From OFTM10 sp964344055 (GTDB lineage Bacteria > Actinomycetota > Acidimicrobiia > Acidimicrobiales > Aldehydirespiratoraceae): a stretch of DNA of 64,000 nucleotides. A program made the translations under genes and the position numbers. The stretch spans positions 124,001-188,000 of the forward strand of contig CAYFLT010000001.1 in NCBI GenBank assembly GCA_964344055.1. Direction: 5' to 3'. Each line of letters opens with the position of its first letter. Position 1 is the stretch's first letter. The notes beneath the pieces were generated by a model. The model was not told where the DNA came from. It saw only the letters and a list, made by a program, of their open reading frames with translations, and did not search any database. Positions 18,104 through 28,051 of the stretch are shown one piece after another.

Positions 18104-18946
18104 ATGGTGACCCACCTCCCCAGCACGGCCACCGGGCATGAGATCGCGGCGGTCATCCGCCGTGACGGAGCAGTCGTGGTCGAAGATCTCGCCTCCGATG
18201 CGCAGCTCGACCGGTTCTTCGCGGAAATGGCGCCGTACGTGGAGGCGACCCGAACGGGTGGCGACGACTTCAGCGGCCGCAACACGCGCCGCACCGGGGG
18301 TCTGCTCGCCCGCTCGGAGACCGCCCAGGAGTTCGTGACCCATCCGACGGTGCTTGCCGCTTGCGACGAGATGCTCGGGCACGTCTCGAGCTATCACCTG
18401 CACCTCACCCAGATCATCGACATCGGCCCCGACAGCCCGGGCCAGGCCATCCACCGCGACCAGTGGGCATTCGACTTCTTCTCGTTCCCCACCGGTTTCG
18501 AGGTCCAGTGCAACACGATCTGGGCCGGCGATGACTTCACCGAGGAGAACGGCGCCACACGGGTCGTCCTCGGCAGCAATCAGCTGGAGGACCGGCTCGA
18601 GTTCAGTGTCGACGACACGGTGCCGGTGGAGATGGGGCGTGGATCGGTGCTCCTCTACAACGGCGCCGTGTATCACGGAGGAGGAGCGAATCGCTCCGAC
18701 CGGCATCGGCGCGGAATCAACATCACCTACGCGGTGAGCTTCCTGCGTCAGGAAGAGAATCAGTACCTGACCGTGCCGCGTGAGATGGCGGCCGACTTCC
18801 CAGAGGACCTCCAGCGGTTGATGGGATACCAGATCGGGGCGTACGCGCTCGGCTACATCGACGACCTCCGGGATCCCATTCGGGCCTTGGACCCTCACGA
18901 CCCGTGCAACGACACACCGACGTTCTCGCCCGCCACGTCCGACTGA
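18104..18946 (+). CDS. Phytanoyl-CoA dioxygenase (PhyH) family protein
   Basis: 280 residues. A non-heme Fe(II)/2-oxoglutarate oxygenase of the PhyH family. The facial triad is visible as His-x-Asp in AIHRDQWAFDFF and the distal His in AVYHGGGANRSDRHRRG, whose Arg residues would bind 2-oxoglutarate. ENGATRVVLGSN is the typical family strand. The likely reaction is hydroxylation of a small or lipid substrate, not identifiable. The downstream methyltransferase starts inside its 3' end, so the two are probably one transcript. Confidence 0.85.
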   Translation: MVTHLPSTATGHEIAAVIRRDGAVVVEDLASDAQLDRFFAEMAPYVEATRTGGDDFSGRNTRRTGGLLARSETAQEFVTHPTVLAACDEMLGHVSSYHLHLTQIIDIGPDSPGQAIHRDQWAFDFFSFPTGFEVQCNTIWAGDDFTEENGATRVVLGSNQLEDRLEFSVDDTVPVEMGRGSVLLYNGAVYHGGGANRSDRHRRGINITYAVSFLRQEENQYLTVPREMAADFPEDLQRLMGYQIGAYALGYIDDLRDPIRALDPHDPCNDTPTFSPATSD

Positions 18947-19581
18947 CCGACCGCGACGTCGTCGACGTCGGATGCGGAGAGGGTGGGTTGGTCCGATGGA
19001 TGCGTGGCGCCGGGGCCCGTGTGATCGGTGTCGAATGTGGCGAGGCGCTTCGGACCAGGGCGATCGAGGCGGACCCCCTCCATGCGGCGACCTACCACGA
19101 TGGTGTGGCCGAGGCGCTTCCGCTCGACGACGAGTCGATGGACGTCGTCGTCTTCTCGTATTCGTTCCACCATGTGCCGATCGATGCCATGCCGGTGGCG
19201 CAGACGGAGGCCCGTCGGGTGCTGCGGGCCGGGGGACGGCTCTACGTTCTCGAACCCCGACCCACCGGGGCCGATGTCGCGTCGCACTTCCGGCTGGTCG
19301 TCGATGAGACTCACGAGCAGAACGCGGCGCAGGAATGCCTCGACGGGGCTGAGTCCGCCGGCCTCGCACAGGTCGAGTTCGAGGAGTACGAGAGCGAGAC
19401 GTCCTACGCAGATTTCGACTCTTGGGCTCGAATGATCGTCGACATCGACCCGGATCGAGCGGCGCGCTTCGCCGCCAACCGAGCCGAGATCGAACGTGGA
19501 TTCCGTGACTCCGCCGTCGTACGAGATGGTCGGTTCGTGTTCACCCGGTCGAACGTGGCCCGGGTGTTCGTCGCGGTCTGA
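18904..19581 (+). CDS. Class I SAM-dependent methyltransferase
   Basis: 225 residues. SAM-binding motif I is VVDVGCGEGGLVRWM, the acidic residue at the end of beta-2 is in VIGVECGE, and motif post-I/II is MDVVVFSYSFHHVP with AGGRLYVLEPRP. A UbiE/Methyltransf_11-type fold; the substrate is unknown. The start GTG lies 43 bases inside the PhyH gene, which implies translational coupling. The stop TGA abuts the stop of the convergent gene, forming TGATCA with no intergenic base. Confidence 0.85.
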   Translation: MQRHTDVLARHVRLTDRDVVDVGCGEGGLVRWMRGAGARVIGVECGEALRTRAIEADPLHAATYHDGVAEALPLDDESMDVVVFSYSFHHVPIDAMPVAQTEARRVLRAGGRLYVLEPRPTGADVASHFRLVVDETHEQNAAQECLDGAESAGLAQVEFEEYESETSYADFDSWARMIVDIDPDRAARFAANRAEIERGFRDSAVVRDGRFVFTRSNVARVFVAV

Positions 19582-20103
19582 TCACTCGTCGAGGGACACG
19601 ACGCCACCGGCCGAGAGGGGATCCGCGATCAGGGTCCGCAGCGACATGCCGAGCCCGTAGGTCAGGAGCCTGCGGGGGAGCGGGATGCGAAGGAAACAGC
19701 CGTCCGGCAGTTCGAGCTCGCCGTGACCGGTGATCGTGGTGAGCTCACCGCGTTCGACGAGGGCGCGGACATGGTCGTCGTCGACGGCGAGTACCTCGGC
19801 GCGGGACTGGAAGTGGACCGTCGATGGCGGGATGCGTCGGATCGGAATGGTCACCCCGACCTCGGGGACGGTTGCGATGTTTCGAGCCTTCCGGCTCGAT
19901 CTCATGGTGCTGATGTGAAGGGCATCGTCGGCGAAGGCGTAGAGCACCCCGGCCGCGTGGGGTCGGCCTGCAGCAGAGGTCGTCGCGATCGCGGCGAACG
20001 AGCGTCGGCGGATGGCCTTCAGAACACTCGCCGGGTCCGGCGTGTGCGGGGGATCGAGGTCGATCGGTGTGGAGTCGGGATGAGTGGTTTGCATGTCGTC
20101 CAT
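19582..20103 (-). CDS. Pyridoxamine 5'-phosphate oxidase-like flavin/F420-binding protein
   Basis: About 173 residues of the split-barrel PNPOx-like fold: SFAAIATTSAAGRPHAAGVLY, DDALHISTMRSSRKARNIATV, VHFQSRAEVLAVDDD. These fit FMN- or F420-binding members rather than true PdxH. A C-terminal extension of about 40 residues is hydrophobic (LLTYGLGMSLRTLI). The start at the ATG 20103 is preferred over the long frame because the operator-like repeats lie upstream; an ATG at 20094 is possible. It diverges from the AraC gene. Confidence 0.7.
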   Translation of the reverse strand: MDDMQTTHPDSTPIDLDPPHTPDPASVLKAIRRRSFAAIATTSAAGRPHAAGVLYAFADDALHISTMRSSRKARNIATVPEVGVTIPIRRIPPSTVHFQSRAEVLAVDDDHVRALVERGELTTITGHGELELPDGCFLRIPLPRRLLTYGLGMSLRTLIADPLSAGGVVSLDE

Positions 20104-20123
20104 CGTCGATGTGGAATTCGGGA

Positions 20124-20145
20124 CTGTCCATGATCTTCTGGACAG
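20124..20145. promoter_or_regulatory. Inverted repeat CTGTCCA-N8-TGGACAG
   Basis: Perfect 7-base arms (20124-20130 and 20139-20145) in the divergent promoter between the PNPOx-like and AraC genes. It shares the GTCCA/TGGAC core with the neighbouring repeat. Confidence 0.6.
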
Positions 20146-20157
20146 AGTTCTTGTCCA

Positions 20158-20179
20158 ATCGTCCAGATCACTGGACGAT
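20158..20179. promoter_or_regulatory. Inverted repeat ATCGTCCAG-ATCA-CTGGACGAT
   Basis: Perfect 9-base arms with a 4-base centre, 28 bases before the AraC start. Another GTCCA half-site sits at 20153-20157. It is probably an operator for the divergent pair. Confidence 0.65.
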
Positions 20180-20206
20180 CGCTTATCACCGCGCAACAGT
20201 GACTGC

Positions 20207-21151
20207 GTGGACGACTACATCACGCCGCCATCTCCCATCAGCTCAGTCCTGCGTCACGTGCAGATGGACGGCGTGTTCTATTGCCCGTCCGAGCTGAGCG
20301 AGCCGTGGGGTCTCGAACTCCCACCGATGCAGGATTGCCTCTGGTTCCACGTGGTCACGTCCGGCACGTGCACTCTGGAGGTGGACGGTGTCGAGCATCG
20401 GCTCACCGCCGGTGATCTCGCCGTCATCCCCCACGGGCTCGGCCATCGGGGCTGGGGCGCGACCGAGGCGCCGACCCCGCCGGTACTCGATCTCCCGCAC
20501 GAGTATCACAGCGAGCAGTACGCGGTCCTCCGACACGGTGGTGGGGGTGACGTCACCCGGCTGATCTGCGGTGGCGTGCGGGTGGAGCAGGCAGCGGCCC
20601 GTCGCCTGATCCGTACCCTGCCGCCGATCCTCCTCCTGAAGACAGTGGGTGCGCCGGGCTTCGAACTCCTCACCGCCACGCTCCAGCACATGGCGCAGGA
20701 GACGAAGTCCCCGCAGCCCGGGGGTGACGCCGTGGTCAGCCGGCTCTGCGACATCGTGGTCATCCACGTGATCCGGGCGTGGCTCGAGAGCGATCCGATG
20801 GCGCGGTCCGGCTGGGTCGGTGCGCTTCGCGATCCCCAGATCGGGCCGGCCATCGCCAGCATCCACGAGCACCCGGAGCGGGACTGGACGGTCGCCGCAC
20901 TGGCGGACGAGGTGGCCATGTCCCGCTCCGCCTTCGCGGCTCGGTTCACCGAGCTGGTCGGCGAACCGGTGATGCAGTACGTCACCGGTTGGCGCATGGC
21001 TGTGGCCGATGCACTCCTTCGAGAGGGTCGACTCAATGTCGCCGCCGTCGGCGAACAGGTCGGCTACGAGTCCGAGGCCTCGTTCAGTCGAGCCTTCAAG
21101 CGGGTGACCGGCTCACCGCCGCGGGACGTGAAGCGCGCCACGGCAGCGTGA
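20207..21151 (+). CDS. AraC-family transcriptional regulator
   Basis: About 314 residues. The N-terminal cupin-type sensor is seen in CLWFHVVTSGTCTLEVDGV and RLTAGDLAVIPHGLGHRGW. The C-terminal double HTH includes WTVAALADEVAMSRSAFAAR and VAAVGEQVGYESEASFSRAF, with GSPPRDVKR at the end. I chose GTG 20207 since the protein then begins just before the sensor domain; longer frames would run through the operator repeats. It probably regulates itself and the divergent PNPOx-like gene; the inducer is unknown. Confidence 0.85.
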   Translation: MDDYITPPSPISSVLRHVQMDGVFYCPSELSEPWGLELPPMQDCLWFHVVTSGTCTLEVDGVEHRLTAGDLAVIPHGLGHRGWGATEAPTPPVLDLPHEYHSEQYAVLRHGGGGDVTRLICGGVRVEQAAARRLIRTLPPILLLKTVGAPGFELLTATLQHMAQETKSPQPGGDAVVSRLCDIVVIHVIRAWLESDPMARSGWVGALRDPQIGPAIASIHEHPERDWTVAALADEVAMSRSAFAARFTELVGEPVMQYVTGWRMAVADALLREGRLNVAAVGEQVGYESEASFSRAFKRVTGSPPRDVKRATAA

Positions 21152-21161
21152 TCGTGGCACG

Positions 21162-22386
21162 TCAGCCGCCCGTGGTGGACCAGTGCCAGGGTTCGCTCGG
21201 CAGGTTGTAGAAGCCGAACTGCGGCGCGATGCGACTCAGCGTCTGGAAGACTTCGGAGCTCCGGCTGCGAAGCACGCGGCCGTTGTGAGTGAAGTCGACG
21301 GCGAGGCCGAGCTCGTGCTGCGACAGCCCAGGCCGGGCGGTGGGTGGGCGGCAGCGAGAGGCAGGCATCTCCCAGATCGCGTACTCCGAGGTGCCGCAGT
21401 TCGCCCGGCGGAGCCGGATCTGACTCTCGATGCTGCGATAGCCCCCGCCTCCTAGTGTGAAGCCCTCCGCGGCCATGGCGGCGAGCAATCCCTCGAGATC
21501 GTCGGCAATGAGGACGTTGACCGTGATGCCGCGTGGTCACCTCGATGTCGCTACCGGCTGGCAAGGTCACGCCCCCTCCGCTCGGTGGGCGACGGGATGC
21601 GATGGCATCGGCGATCCGCTGTTCCTCGACGCGGATCTCCTCCGCGAGTTCGTTGTCCAGCGCCGAGAGGGCGGCCATCTCCGACAGCCGGGACTCCAGT
21701 CGGAGGTTCACCTCGATGAGGATCTGCTCCTGGCTCTCGAGCGCCCGGTTGAGGCTCTCGAGGCGTAGCTCCATCTCGGCGCGCTGCGTTTCGGCTTCTT
21801 CGGCAGCGTCATCGGCGATCTGGCGTTGTACTTCGAGCTGGGCCGCGATGCTCCGGAGGTCGTCGAGTTCCTCGAGACCGCTGCCGGTTCCGAATTCCAG
21901 CAGGGTCTCTTCGCGCGCCGCCCCCCACGGGTCCGCGCCGAGGGCTTCGAGGTCTTCGGCTCCCTGGAAGGACACATAGGACTCGATCGCGGCGGAACGC
22001 AGGTCGGATCGGGCCGTGCGCTCGTCGGCTTCGAGCCGGGCGATCGCCTGGAGCGCCTGGGCCTGGACCGCCTCCGCCTCGGCAACGGCTCGTTGGGCCG
22101 CGTCGACCGCAGCATGCTGGGCATCGACGTTCGCCTGCAGCGCCTCGAGCGCTCCGGTGAGCTGTTCGACGTCGTCGTTGATGACGTCGATCTCGGCCGC
22201 GACCTCCGCCGCGTCCTCCTGGACCTTCTTGCGTTCTTCCCGCAGTTCACTCGGAGTCTCGGCCGAGGCCAGGTTGGTGACGGCGGTGAAGGCGACCAGT
22301 CCGGCGAGCGCGGCGGCGCCCCGACGGTTGCGGCGTCGCAACAGGCGCTGAGGGCGCGGGCGGGGTCGAGCGGGGTGGGCGGCCAT
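21162..22386 (-). CDS. Secreted coiled-coil protein with VanY-type D,D-carboxypeptidase domain, frameshifted
   Basis: About 408 residues when rejoined. An Arg-rich N-terminus and signal peptide end near NLASAE, then about 220 residues of coiled coil (peptidoglycan-hydrolase-regulator style), then a Gly-rich linker and an M15 (VanY) zinc peptidase. Zinc ligands are visible in SQHELGLAVDF and EPWHWS. The frame shifts by +1 near 21526-21533 (after SDIEVTTR), so one extra base is likely. The combination suggests a peptidoglycan-remodelling enzyme held by its coiled coil to a divisome or elongasome partner. That role is inference. Confidence 0.75.
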
Positions 22387-22484
22387 TTCGTCACACGATC
22401 GCAATGAACAGCTCAGCACGGTACCAGCGCTGCCCCGGTTCTGTCGTGTCGACGGATGGGCGGCTCAGTCCGCGGGCTGGTGTG

Positions 22485-23762
22485 TCATCCCCCAGGGATC
22501 GCGGATCCGGGCGCGATGGTCGGTGGTTGGGAGTTGAGCGTCTCGATGGCAAAGCCGGCTGCAGCCTTGTAGCTCGCCATGAACTCTTCGATTTCTTCTC
22601 TCGAGATGACGTCTTCGATGTCATCGAAGACGCCGCCGCAGCGCGCATCGACCTCCCCGAGGATCGCGACGGGGCCGGCCCCCCGATTTCGGAGAACGAG
22701 CGACGACACGTCGTGATGGAGGGCGGCCTCGTATGCGAGCAATGCCTCCCGACCGACGCCGTGCTCCACCATCTTCGCCCCGAGCACCCGGGCGTCGACG
22801 ATGGCCTGGCTGGCCCCGTTGGAACCGACCGGGTACATGACGTGGGCGGCGTCGCCCATGAGGGCGGTGCGGCCGTCGACCCAATGGTCGATCGGGTCGC
22901 GGTCGACCATCGGATACTCGAAGACCTCGTCGGCGCCCCGAATGACGGCGGGGATGTCGAGCCACTCGAAGTTCCATTCTTCGAACTCGTCGATGAACTT
23001 CTCGATGTGCACCTTCTTGTTCCAGTCGCCGTCGCCCCAGCTGTCGTCGTCGGTGTCGAAGGTGAGTTCGGCGATCCAGTTGTGGGTCTGGAGCCCGGTC
23101 TCGGGGTCGGCCGCGCTGATCGGGTAGTGCACGAAGCGTTGGTGGAGATTGCCGACCAGCGTGAATCCGGCGCCGGTCCGTATCGGTCGGCCCCGCGTGG
23201 TCCCCCGCCACATCACGGCGCCCGCCCACCTCGGCGGACCCTCGTCGGGGGCCATCTGGGTTCGGACCGCCGAATGGAGCCCGTCCGCCCCGATGAGGAT
23301 GGCTCCCTCCTCGGTGACGGTGCCGCCGCCGCGTCGCTCGATGGTCGCGGACACCGCGCCGGACCGGTTCTCGTAGCCGACGACCCGGTGGCCGGTCATC
23401 ACCGCGTCGGGTCCGAGTCGGTCGATCACCTCCCGGTACAGGAGCATCTGGAAGAGGCCGCGATGCACTGCGTACTGCGGCCAGCGATACCCCGCGTCGA
23501 GCCCGCGCGGCTCGGCCCAGACGTCGTTGCCGTTGCGGCCCACGAGCGCCCACTCGTCGGCCTGGAGTCCGACCGCCGGAAGGCCATCACCCAGCCCGAG
23601 GTCGATCAGCTCGCGGACCGCGTTCGGTTGGAGGTTGATGCCGACGCCGAGTGGCTCGAGCTTCCGAGCGGACTCGAAGACCTTCACGGGGACGCCGATC
23701 TCGTGGCAGGTGAGCGCCATGGTGAGACCGCAGATGCCGCCTCCGGCGATGAGGACCGTCAT
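22485..23762 (-). CDS. FAD-dependent monooxygenase (aromatic hydroxylase type)
   Basis: 425 residues. The N-terminal FAD Rossmann motif reads VLIAGGGICGLTMAL (GxGxxG in the variant GGGICG), followed by the Asp-Gly motif GADGLHSAVR and the second FAD motif MGDAAHVMYPVGSNGASQAI. These fit class A flavoprotein monooxygenases such as 3-hydroxybenzoate 6-hydroxylase, which use NAD(P)H and O2. The actual substrate is unknown. A -10 box 6 bases before the ATG, just past the upstream SDR stop, suggests its own leaderless promoter in addition to any read-through. Confidence 0.85.
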   Translation of the reverse strand: MTVLIAGGGICGLTMALTCHEIGVPVKVFESARKLEPLGVGINLQPNAVRELIDLGLGDGLPAVGLQADEWALVGRNGNDVWAEPRGLDAGYRWPQYAVHRGLFQMLLYREVIDRLGPDAVMTGHRVVGYENRSGAVSATIERRGGGTVTEEGAILIGADGLHSAVRTQMAPDEGPPRWAGAVMWRGTTRGRPIRTGAGFTLVGNLHQRFVHYPISAADPETGLQTHNWIAELTFDTDDDSWGDGDWNKKVHIEKFIDEFEEWNFEWLDIPAVIRGADEVFEYPMVDRDPIDHWVDGRTALMGDAAHVMYPVGSNGASQAIVDARVLGAKMVEHGVGREALLAYEAALHHDVSSLVLRNRGAGPVAILGEVDARCGGVFDDIEDVISREEIEEFMASYKAAAGFAIETLNSQPPTIAPGSAIPGG

Positions 23763-23768
23763 GGCCGG

Positions 23769-23774
23769 ATCGTA
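23769..23774 (-). promoter_or_regulatory. -10 box TACGAT for leaderless start
   Basis: TACGAT on the minus strand lies 6 bases before the ATG at 23762, in the short gap after the SDR gene. Confidence 0.5.
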
Positions 23775-23778
23775 GCGA

Positions 23779-24561
<783 letters not shown>

Positions 24562-24731
24562 CACGTCCCCCGAATCCACACGATCTACTCCGAGCAACTT
24601 TGCAGATGGGTCGGGACCGGGGCCAACCACGACCCGACCCGGCGGACCTGGCGGGCGGCCGCGGGTGGTCGAGTCTTTGCCCTGGTGGGGCGGCGGCTGG
24701 CAAGGTTCGGGGTCGAGGGAAGGGGACGGAG

Positions 24732-26435
24732 ATGCTCGACGTCATCATTCGCGGTGGAGAGGTCATCGACGGCACGGGCGCACCGCGGCGCCGGGCCGAC
24801 GTCGGAATCCGAGAGGGCCGGGTGGCTGCAGTCGACGAGCTCTCCGGCCAGGAAGCCGATCAGGAGATCGATGCCACCGGACGGGTGGTGGTCCCCGGGT
24901 TCGTCGACGTCCACACCCACATCGATGCCCAGGCGTTCTGGGACACCACCTTGTCGCCCTCGCCCCTCCACGGCGTCACCACGGTGATCGCGGGCAACTG
25001 CGGGTTCAGCATCGCGCCACTCAGCGACGACCCCGCCGACGGCGAGTACCTGATGAAGATGCTCAGCCGGGTGGAGGGGATGCCTCTCGAGTCGCTCCGG
25101 ATCGGCGTGCCGTGGAACTGGAAGACCACCGCCGAATACCTCGCCGCCCTCGACGGCACCCTGTCGATCAATGCCGCCTTCAAGGTCGGCCACTCCGCCC
25201 TGCGCCGCGTGGTGATGGGAGAGGACGCCACGCGACGCACCGCCACTCCCGACGAGCTGGCCGCGATGTGTGATCTGCTCCGTGCCGGGATCGAGGCCGG
25301 TGCGGTCGGCTTCTCGTCGTCGTGGTCGACCACCCACAACGACACCGAGCAGAACATGGTGCCGAGCCGCTACGGCGACCGCGACGAGCTCATCGCCCTC
25401 TGTTCGGTTCTGGCCGACTTCCCGGGGACGTCCCTCGAGTTCATCCCCTGCATCGGCCCCTTCGACGACGAGGTGGCCGACCTCATGGCCGACATGTCCG
25501 TCGCCGCCGACGCCCCCCTCAACTGGAACGTGCTCCCGGTCAACGCGAAGAACCTCGACGCATCGTTGGACAAGCTCGGCACGTCCGACGTCGCCACGGC
25601 CCGGGGTGGCAAGGTCGTCGGCCTCACCGCTCCGATGTCGCTCGACTTCCGGCTCTCGTTCCTCAGCGGGTTCATCCTCGATGCGATCCCCGGCTGGGAA
25701 GAGACGATGCTTCTGCCGGTGGAGGACAAGATGGCGCTCTTCGCCGACCCGGCGGAGCGGGCGCGGCTGAACGAGCTGGCGATCGCCCCGCACACCATCC
25801 GGCACTTCGCTCACTGGGCGGCGATGACCATCTTCCACACGGTGGCACCCGAGAACGAGCAGTACCGCGGGCGCAACATCGGCGAGATCGCCGGGGAACT
25901 CGGCAAGACGCCGTGGGACACCCTGTGCGACATCGCCCTCGCCGACGGGCTCGCAACCTCGTTCGGGCATCCGACCGTCGACGAACCGATCGAGACGTGG
26001 GAGGCCCGCGTGAAGGTCTGGCGCGACGGGCGGGCGATCATCGGGGCCTCGGACGCGGGCGCGCATCTCGACATGTTCATGAGTGCCAACTACGCAACGG
26101 TCGCGATCGGTGAAGCGGTCGCCAAGCGCGGGCTCATGCCGCTCGAGGAGGCGGTGAACCTGCTCACCGCGGTTCCCGCGGACCTCTACGGGTTGGTCGA
26201 CCGGGGCCGTCTCGTCGAGGGGGCTCACGCCGATGTCGTGGTCCTCGACGAGGACCATGTCGGGGCCACGCCGATGGAGTCCCGCAACGATCTTCCGGGC
26301 GGCGCGATGCGGCTCTACTCCGAGGCGACCGGCATCGACCATGTTCTGTGCAACGGCGTGGAGGTCGTCCGAGGGGGCGAGTTCACCACGGCGCGGCCGG
26401 GATCGGTCCTGCGTTCCGGCGTCGACACGCACTGA
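24732..26435 (+). CDS. N-acyl-D-amino-acid deacylase-type amidohydrolase
   Basis: 567 residues of the amidohydrolase-3/D-aminoacylase family. Metal ligands: VDVHTHID (the HxH motif); the Cys of AGNCGFSIAPL, typical of D-aminoacylases; and the Asp in GASDAGAHLDMF. The C-terminal small beta domain has GLVDRGRLVEGAHADVVVLD. It would hydrolyse an N-acyl or cyclic amide bond. GGGGACGGAG precedes the ATG. The luciferase-like gene starts 34 bases downstream, so they are likely co-transcribed, a pairing that hints at degradation of an amide-containing compound. Confidence 0.85.
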   Translation: MLDVIIRGGEVIDGTGAPRRRADVGIREGRVAAVDELSGQEADQEIDATGRVVVPGFVDVHTHIDAQAFWDTTLSPSPLHGVTTVIAGNCGFSIAPLSDDPADGEYLMKMLSRVEGMPLESLRIGVPWNWKTTAEYLAALDGTLSINAAFKVGHSALRRVVMGEDATRRTATPDELAAMCDLLRAGIEAGAVGFSSSWSTTHNDTEQNMVPSRYGDRDELIALCSVLADFPGTSLEFIPCIGPFDDEVADLMADMSVAADAPLNWNVLPVNAKNLDASLDKLGTSDVATARGGKVVGLTAPMSLDFRLSFLSGFILDAIPGWEETMLLPVEDKMALFADPAERARLNELAIAPHTIRHFAHWAAMTIFHTVAPENEQYRGRNIGEIAGELGKTPWDTLCDIALADGLATSFGHPTVDEPIETWEARVKVWRDGRAIIGASDAGAHLDMFMSANYATVAIGEAVAKRGLMPLEEAVNLLTAVPADLYGLVDRGRLVEGAHADVVVLDEDHVGATPMESRNDLPGGAMRLYSEATGIDHVLCNGVEVVRGGEFTTARPGSVLRSGVDTH

Positions 26436-26468
26436 ACCCCTGGCGATCGAGCGAACGGAGCGGCAGCG

Positions 26469-27476
26469 ATGGATCTCGGACTGACCTGGGGCTACTGGGG
26501 TCGGGGCATGCCCGACAACTTCGTGGAGCTGACCGTGGAGGCCGAGCGAGCCGGGTTCGACGCGGTCTGGTCGGCCGAGTCGTGGGGCTCCGACGCGTTC
26601 ACGCCGCTCGCCCTGCTCGCCGCTCACACCGAACGGATCCGGCTCGGCACCGGTGTGGTCCAACTATCCGCCCGTACGCCCGCCGCCACTGCGATGCACG
26701 CGGTCACCCTCGATCATGTGTCGAACGGGCGACTGATCCTCGGCCTCGGGGTCTCCGGTCCCCAGGTGGTGGAGGGGTGGTACGGCATGCCGTCGCGTCG
26801 CCCGCTCGCTCGCACCCGCGAGTACGTCGAGATCCTCCGGCAGATCTTCCGACGCGAGGGCCCAGTCGAGTTCGAGGGTGACCACTTCCAGCTGCCCTAT
26901 GCGGGTGAGGGATCCGAGGGCCTGGGCAAGCCGCTCAAGATCATGACCCACCCTCTTCGGGAGATCCCGATCTGGATCGGTGCGGAGGGTCCGAAGAACG
27001 TTGCCCAGACGTGTGAGATCGCCGACGGCTGGCTGCCGCTGTACTACTCACCCTGGCGGGCCGAGGTGTACCACGACCAGATCAAGGATCGGCCGGCCGG
27101 TTTCGAGATCTGTGTGAACACCACCATCAGGGTCCACTCGGATGTGGAAGAGGCGTTGTGGCCGACCCGCGCGATGCTCGGCTTCTACATCGGTGGCATG
27201 GGGGCGAAGGGGCAGAACTACCACACCAAGCTGATGGCCCGGATGGGCTTCGAGGAGGAGGCCCTCCGGATCCAGGACCTCTTCATGGAGGGTCGGCGGG
27301 ACGAAGCCATCGCGGCGGTACCGATCGAGTTCGCGGACGAGATCTCGCTCGTCGGCTCGGTCGACCGGATCAAGGACCGCCTTCAGGCGTGGGACGAGAG
27401 TGCGGTCACGATGATCAATGTCGCGCCTCGCACCGTCGAGGAGATCCGCCAGATCGCCGAGCTCGTCAAGGCCTGA
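26469..27476 (+). CDS. LLM-class F420-dependent oxidoreductase
   Basis: 335 residues, intact TIM barrel: DLGLTWGYWGRGMPDNF, AERAGFDAVWSAESWGSDAF, RIRLGTGVVQLSARTP, GRLILGLGVSGPQVVEGWYG, IPIWIGAEGPKNV and the C-terminal VGSVDRIKDRLQAW. These features match actinobacterial F420-dependent members (glucose-6-phosphate dehydrogenase/MSMEG-type). The substrate is unknown. It follows the amidohydrolase in the same direction and ends at an inverted-repeat terminator. Confidence 0.88.
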   Translation: MDLGLTWGYWGRGMPDNFVELTVEAERAGFDAVWSAESWGSDAFTPLALLAAHTERIRLGTGVVQLSARTPAATAMHAVTLDHVSNGRLILGLGVSGPQVVEGWYGMPSRRPLARTREYVEILRQIFRREGPVEFEGDHFQLPYAGEGSEGLGKPLKIMTHPLREIPIWIGAEGPKNVAQTCEIADGWLPLYYSPWRAEVYHDQIKDRPAGFEICVNTTIRVHSDVEEALWPTRAMLGFYIGGMGAKGQNYHTKLMARMGFEEEALRIQDLFMEGRRDEAIAAVPIEFADEISLVGSVDRIKDRLQAWDESAVTMINVAPRTVEEIRQIAELVKA

Positions 27477-27496
27477 CTCGCTACCGAGCTTGCTCT

Positions 27497-27537
27497 ACCT
27501 GACTCGCTTTTCTTCCGGGATGAATTTCGAGTCAGGT
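27497..27537. terminator. Inverted repeat terminator between convergent genes
   Basis: ACCTGACTCG (27497-27506) pairs perfectly with CGAGTCAGGT (27528-27537); a T-run (CTTTTCTT) lies in the loop. The right arm holds the stop of the VOC gene. The motif CCTGACTCGC also occurs at the stop of the luciferase-like gene (27472-27481), which gives an alternative pairing partner. Confidence 0.65.
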
Positions 27538-27933
27538 TGGGTAGCGGCCGGGCCAGGTGTAGCTGACCACCTCGTACTCGACGCCGTCGGGGTCATTGAA
27601 GTAGAAGCGGCTGCCGGGCTCGTAGGTCATGTGGTTGTAGGGCGTGAGTCCCTCGGCCGTCACCCGGGCCTCCACGACGTCGAGATCGTCGGTGATCACG
27701 CCGATGTGCTGGAGACCATTCAGCCGGTTCGCGTCCGCGGCAGGCTCGGGCGACGCGGCTGGGGTGTAGAGCGCGACGTAGGAGTCGTCGGTGCCGACGT
27801 GCACGGTGTGGCCGCCGTCGAGTGAAGCGCCCTGCCACCGCACGCGCCAGTCGAAGAGCCGGGTGAGGAGATCGGCGGTGCGGACGGAGTCGGCGACGGT
27901 CACATTCACGTGCTCGACCTGGATGCTGCTCAT
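27532..27933 (-). CDS. VOC (glyoxalase/dioxygenase) family protein
   Basis: 133 residues, one vicinal-oxygen-chelate module pair: VEHVNVTVADSVRTADLLTR, GLQHIGVITDDLDVVEARV, and the C-terminal RFYFNDPDGVEYEVVSY. His and Glu ligands of a divalent metal are present in the expected strands. It could be a dioxygenase, isomerase or binding protein; nothing distinguishes these. Start ATG 27933 follows AGAGGAAGAGG, a good ribosome site. It diverges from the SufR-like gene. Confidence 0.8.
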   Translation of the reverse strand: MSSIQVEHVNVTVADSVRTADLLTRLFDWRVRWQGASLDGGHTVHVGTDDSYVALYTPAASPEPAADANRLNGLQHIGVITDDLDVVEARVTAEGLTPYNHMTYEPGSRFYFNDPDGVEYEVVSYTWPGRYPT

Positions 27934-27976
27934 GGTGAACCTCTTCCTCTTCTCCACAATTTCAAAAGGGTAGCCT

Positions 27977-27989
27977 TGTGTTAAACACA
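27977..27989. promoter_or_regulatory. Palindrome TGTGTT-A-AACACA
   Basis: A perfect 6-base inverted repeat in an AT-rich stretch between the VOC and SufR-like genes. It is a candidate operator for the adjacent regulator. Confidence 0.5.
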
Positions 27990-28039
27990 GTCAGCCACAA
28001 CTGCCGTCATAACGCAAGAAGAATCTTGAACAATCCTGG

Positions 28040-28045
28040 TACGGT
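28040..28045 (+). promoter_or_regulatory. -10 box TACGGT for leaderless start
   Basis: TACGGT lies 6 bases before the ATG at 28052. Confidence 0.5.
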
Positions 28046-28051
28046 GGCGGG

